Shown one piece after another: positions 61,851 to 64,000 of a DNA stretch of 64,000 bases. The DNA is taken from contig OU612068.1 of NCBI GenBank assembly GCA_914767715.1, positions 806,001 through 870,000 of the forward strand, in the 5' to 3' direction. The notes below the pieces were generated by a model. It made no database searches, was not told the DNA's origin, and was given only the letters and a program-made list of their open reading frames with translations. Both the position numbers and the translations under genes were made by a program. Position 1 is the first letter of the stretch; the number at the start of each line of letters is the position of its first letter. The stretch comes from Membranipora membranacea. Taxonomy: Eukaryota; Bryozoa; Gymnolaemata; Cheilostomatida; Membraniporidae.

Positions 61851-63354
61851 ATGTCACAGCCTCAGTCATTTCTTGGTTCTGTAAACCAACTAGGTAAGTT
61901 CTCTCTTAGGATATCTGATCTGCTCAGCCACTAAGAGCTTTACTCAACCAAGATTGGACATGGAAAATTAGTATGATGCAGGCTATGAAGGAAATAAAGG
62001 CCGAACTCTCGAAAGCACGCGGTCTCGGATGGATTGTATGATGTAAAAAAACCAGGGACTAGGAAATTTTCATTCCACGTTCAACCAGATGGGTCGCGCA
62101 GACTCATTGCCTCTAAGTCTTGAATTCTAGCAGATGCTGAATTAAGATGGTCAACTATCGTGTAAGAAGCACACCAGGAGGAGCGTTGGCATGCTCGAAG
62201 TTTGAGATGTAAATTTTAGGATACTCAAATGTGACAATCGAAACTGACCACAAAACCTTCGTACCAAACTTCAACTCAAAGGCAGTCAACAACCTCACAA
62301 CCCCAATCAAAAGAAAACGAAACTGAAATATCCATTCACAGTAGAACATGAACTCGGTAAATGCACCAATATAGCCGATCTACTCACCAGACCATAGAGT
62401 TATCCCTCTATGCACAAGACAAATACTATCTAAACTAGATATTGAGGATAAAGGACTCTCTAGAGAAATAGAAATGGCAGCCATATCTACAATCTCATCA
62501 TTTCCTGCAAGTGCTCATCGCCTGCAAGAGCTATGAAAAGGCAATCTGAAGACACAACTCTACAACATGTGATACACTCCATCGACTATGGATTGCCTGA
62601 TTATCTCTAAGATGCCGAGACTCACCTCAAACCATACTGGCAAGGAAAAACTGAAATAGCACTTGTTGACATCCTACTGTAATACAACCAGAGTATAGTG
62701 AGACTGCTCAGCGAGAGAAGAGACACTCTGAAACGCATATACAACGGTCATCCAGGAATACAAAAGTGCCGAGAACAAGCCCGTCATTCTCTGTGGTGGC
62801 CTGGCATATCTCAAGACATAGACGAGGTAGTGAAAGATTGTCAAACCTGCCAACAACACAAAACCAAACCAACTATGATACCTTACAGACCGTGGCAGTG
62901 TATAGCTGCAGACCTCTTCCGATTAAAAGCTGATGATTACCCTATCGTAGTAGATTATTACTCAAGATATTTTGAATTTTTCCCACCGACCAACATGACA
63001 AGTACATTATCAACTCTCTGTAATTTATAATCGCCAGACATGGTACACCTTAATCAGTAAGGTCAGATAATGGACCATGTTGTGCCAGCCAAGAGAACAG
63101 GAAACTTGCAGCTGATTACTGTTTCCGAGCTCTCTGCGGTATACTCAGGCCACTGGCGAAGCGGTGAGTTGTGTACAATCGGTAAAAAATCCCTGACCCA
63201 GATCTGGCTTTACTCTCGTACCGTAATTCATCTATGTATAATACATAATGGATATTCTTCAGAAGAGATGTTAATGGGCAGACGACTCCAGACTGATTTT
63301 CCTACAGAACTAGGTACCCTCAAGCGTAACTGTCTTACTAGGTCTTACTCCTAG
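61850..63354 (+). mobile_element. Ty3/Gypsy-type pol remnant, inactive
   Basis: Fragments in order match a chromovirus/Gypsy-like polyprotein. An RT connection segment (SFLGSVNQLGKFS) is near 61868. An RNase H region near 62085-62390 has QPDGSRRLIA, then CEKFEMYILGY and TIETDHKTF, then an ADLLTR end. An integrase zinc-binding part (HPGIQKCREQARHSLWWPGI, CQTCQQHK) is followed by core pieces DYYSRYFEF and a shifted SDNGP segment, and a late EEMLMGRRLQTDFP. Several stops and frame changes (e.g. after KS at ~62126, after CNL at 63030) break it, and no LTRs, gag or protease are visible. It is an old copy with no intact product. Confidence 0.8.
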
Positions 63355-64000
63355 TGAGACTATGCATGTGAGCAAGTCTCTGAATCTTCCATCCAGCGTT
63401 TTAGCGATAGGCAGTGGTTCTCTGTTTGTATCATTTTACTTCCGCTGGAGATAAAATAACTCCATCTAAGATCTGGACAGGGGTCTACTGCAATCCCAGC
63501 CTTGTAACTCACCATAATATACAGAATATATAGAATAAAGAATAACAGCAAATTCTACATAGACAAAACATTGCCATCCAGCCTAGACCAAGTTTGGTCT
63601 ATTTGCCTGCATTCGGAGTTGCTCCCAATCCACCGGTCACGACACGGCGTGACCGGTAGAAGGGAGCAACTGGAATGCAGGCAATTGGATCTAACTTGAT
63701 CTACACCCAGCCTTACACAAGCTAAAGGCTCAATTTACTATCTCACAACTCAGCTCAGTCACTGAATAAAGTAGGTCAGCATAAAAGTGAATTTTTGTAT
63801 CTAAACTGTGCTATGATTTTTGGTAATTTCATCATGTCAAAACCAAAGCTATATGAAAAACAAAGACAGCAGGGCTGTTGCTTATGAGAGGAGGCAGGAA
63901 TTCTGGGGAACTGTTACACCCAGAGAGATAATATGAAACACATTGGTAAACCCAGCTGGGGGTTTGAAGGCCATTGAAAGCTTCCTCTTGTATGGTCTGG
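63355..64000. other. Right-edge spacer with foldback element
   Basis: Apart from the foldback MITE at 63585-63702, I see no gene. Confidence 0.5.
63585..63702. repeat. Foldback (hairpin) MITE, copy 2
   Basis: Same outer ends (AGACCAAG... and ...ACTTGATCT) and arm motif (GAGTTGCTCCC/GGGAGCAACT) as the element at 1663-1772. It has an additional inner stem ACCGGTCACG/CGTGACCGGT. Confidence 0.65.

Overview
The window is eukaryotic and, from its gene content, metazoan. It is AT-rich and carries intron-split genes with short GT-AG introns: a complete Integrator subunit 8, a microsomal cytochrome P450, a Mab-21/cGAS-fold protein, a class C GPCR-type ligand-binding ectodomain and NHL repeats. Compact genes mixed with many minisatellites and small foldback elements would fit a sponge or another early-branching animal, but the species cannot be fixed from sequence alone.

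Layout. 1-134: a possible C-terminal exon of a gene lying off the left edge. 135-5315: non-coding, with a tRNA-derived SINE, a foldback MITE, a 500-bp inverted-repeat MITE and a 22-bp minisatellite. 5316-12268 (-): a ten-exon P450 whose exons sum to exactly 1605 nt (534 aa plus stop). Its ninth intron carries a 1.65-kb array of about 44 units, each containing a copy of the intron's own 3' splice site. 14.5-21 kb: a repeat nest with ~0.6-kb inverted repeats around a decayed non-LTR retrotransposon (16136-18943, -). 21-24 kb: nothing convincing. 24109-36037 (+): INTS8 in 22 exons whose lengths sum to 2976 nt (991 aa), with two separate tandem duplications of exon-end plus 5' splice donor and a 12-bp minisatellite. 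37332-43590 (+): a Mab-21-domain protein with three predicted membrane segments and an apparent one-base frame break. 44890-48551 (-): a decayed class C receptor ectodomain without a 7TM region. 48.8-50.4 kb: satellite-like repeats. 51127-54427 (+): an eight-exon, 239-aa secreted protein with 31 cysteines. 55007-55976 (+): a short secreted-protein 5' end running into a transposable element. 57.4-58.4 kb (-): a frame-broken NHL-repeat region. 61.85-63.35 kb (+): a dead Ty3/Gypsy-type pol. 63.6 kb: a second foldback MITE.

The genes show no operon-like relationship and belong to separate processes: snRNA/transcription termination (INTS8), oxidative metabolism (P450), possible innate nucleotide sensing (Mab-21 protein) and secretion. 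The most unusual feature is structural. Three different exon-intron junctions in two unrelated genes have become seeds of tandem arrays, so extra copies of authentic splice acceptors or donors lie beside the real ones. Intron-exon models for P450, INTS8 and the cysteine-rich gene were checked by splice consensus, phase at every junction and total length divisible by three. No alignment or database search was run.
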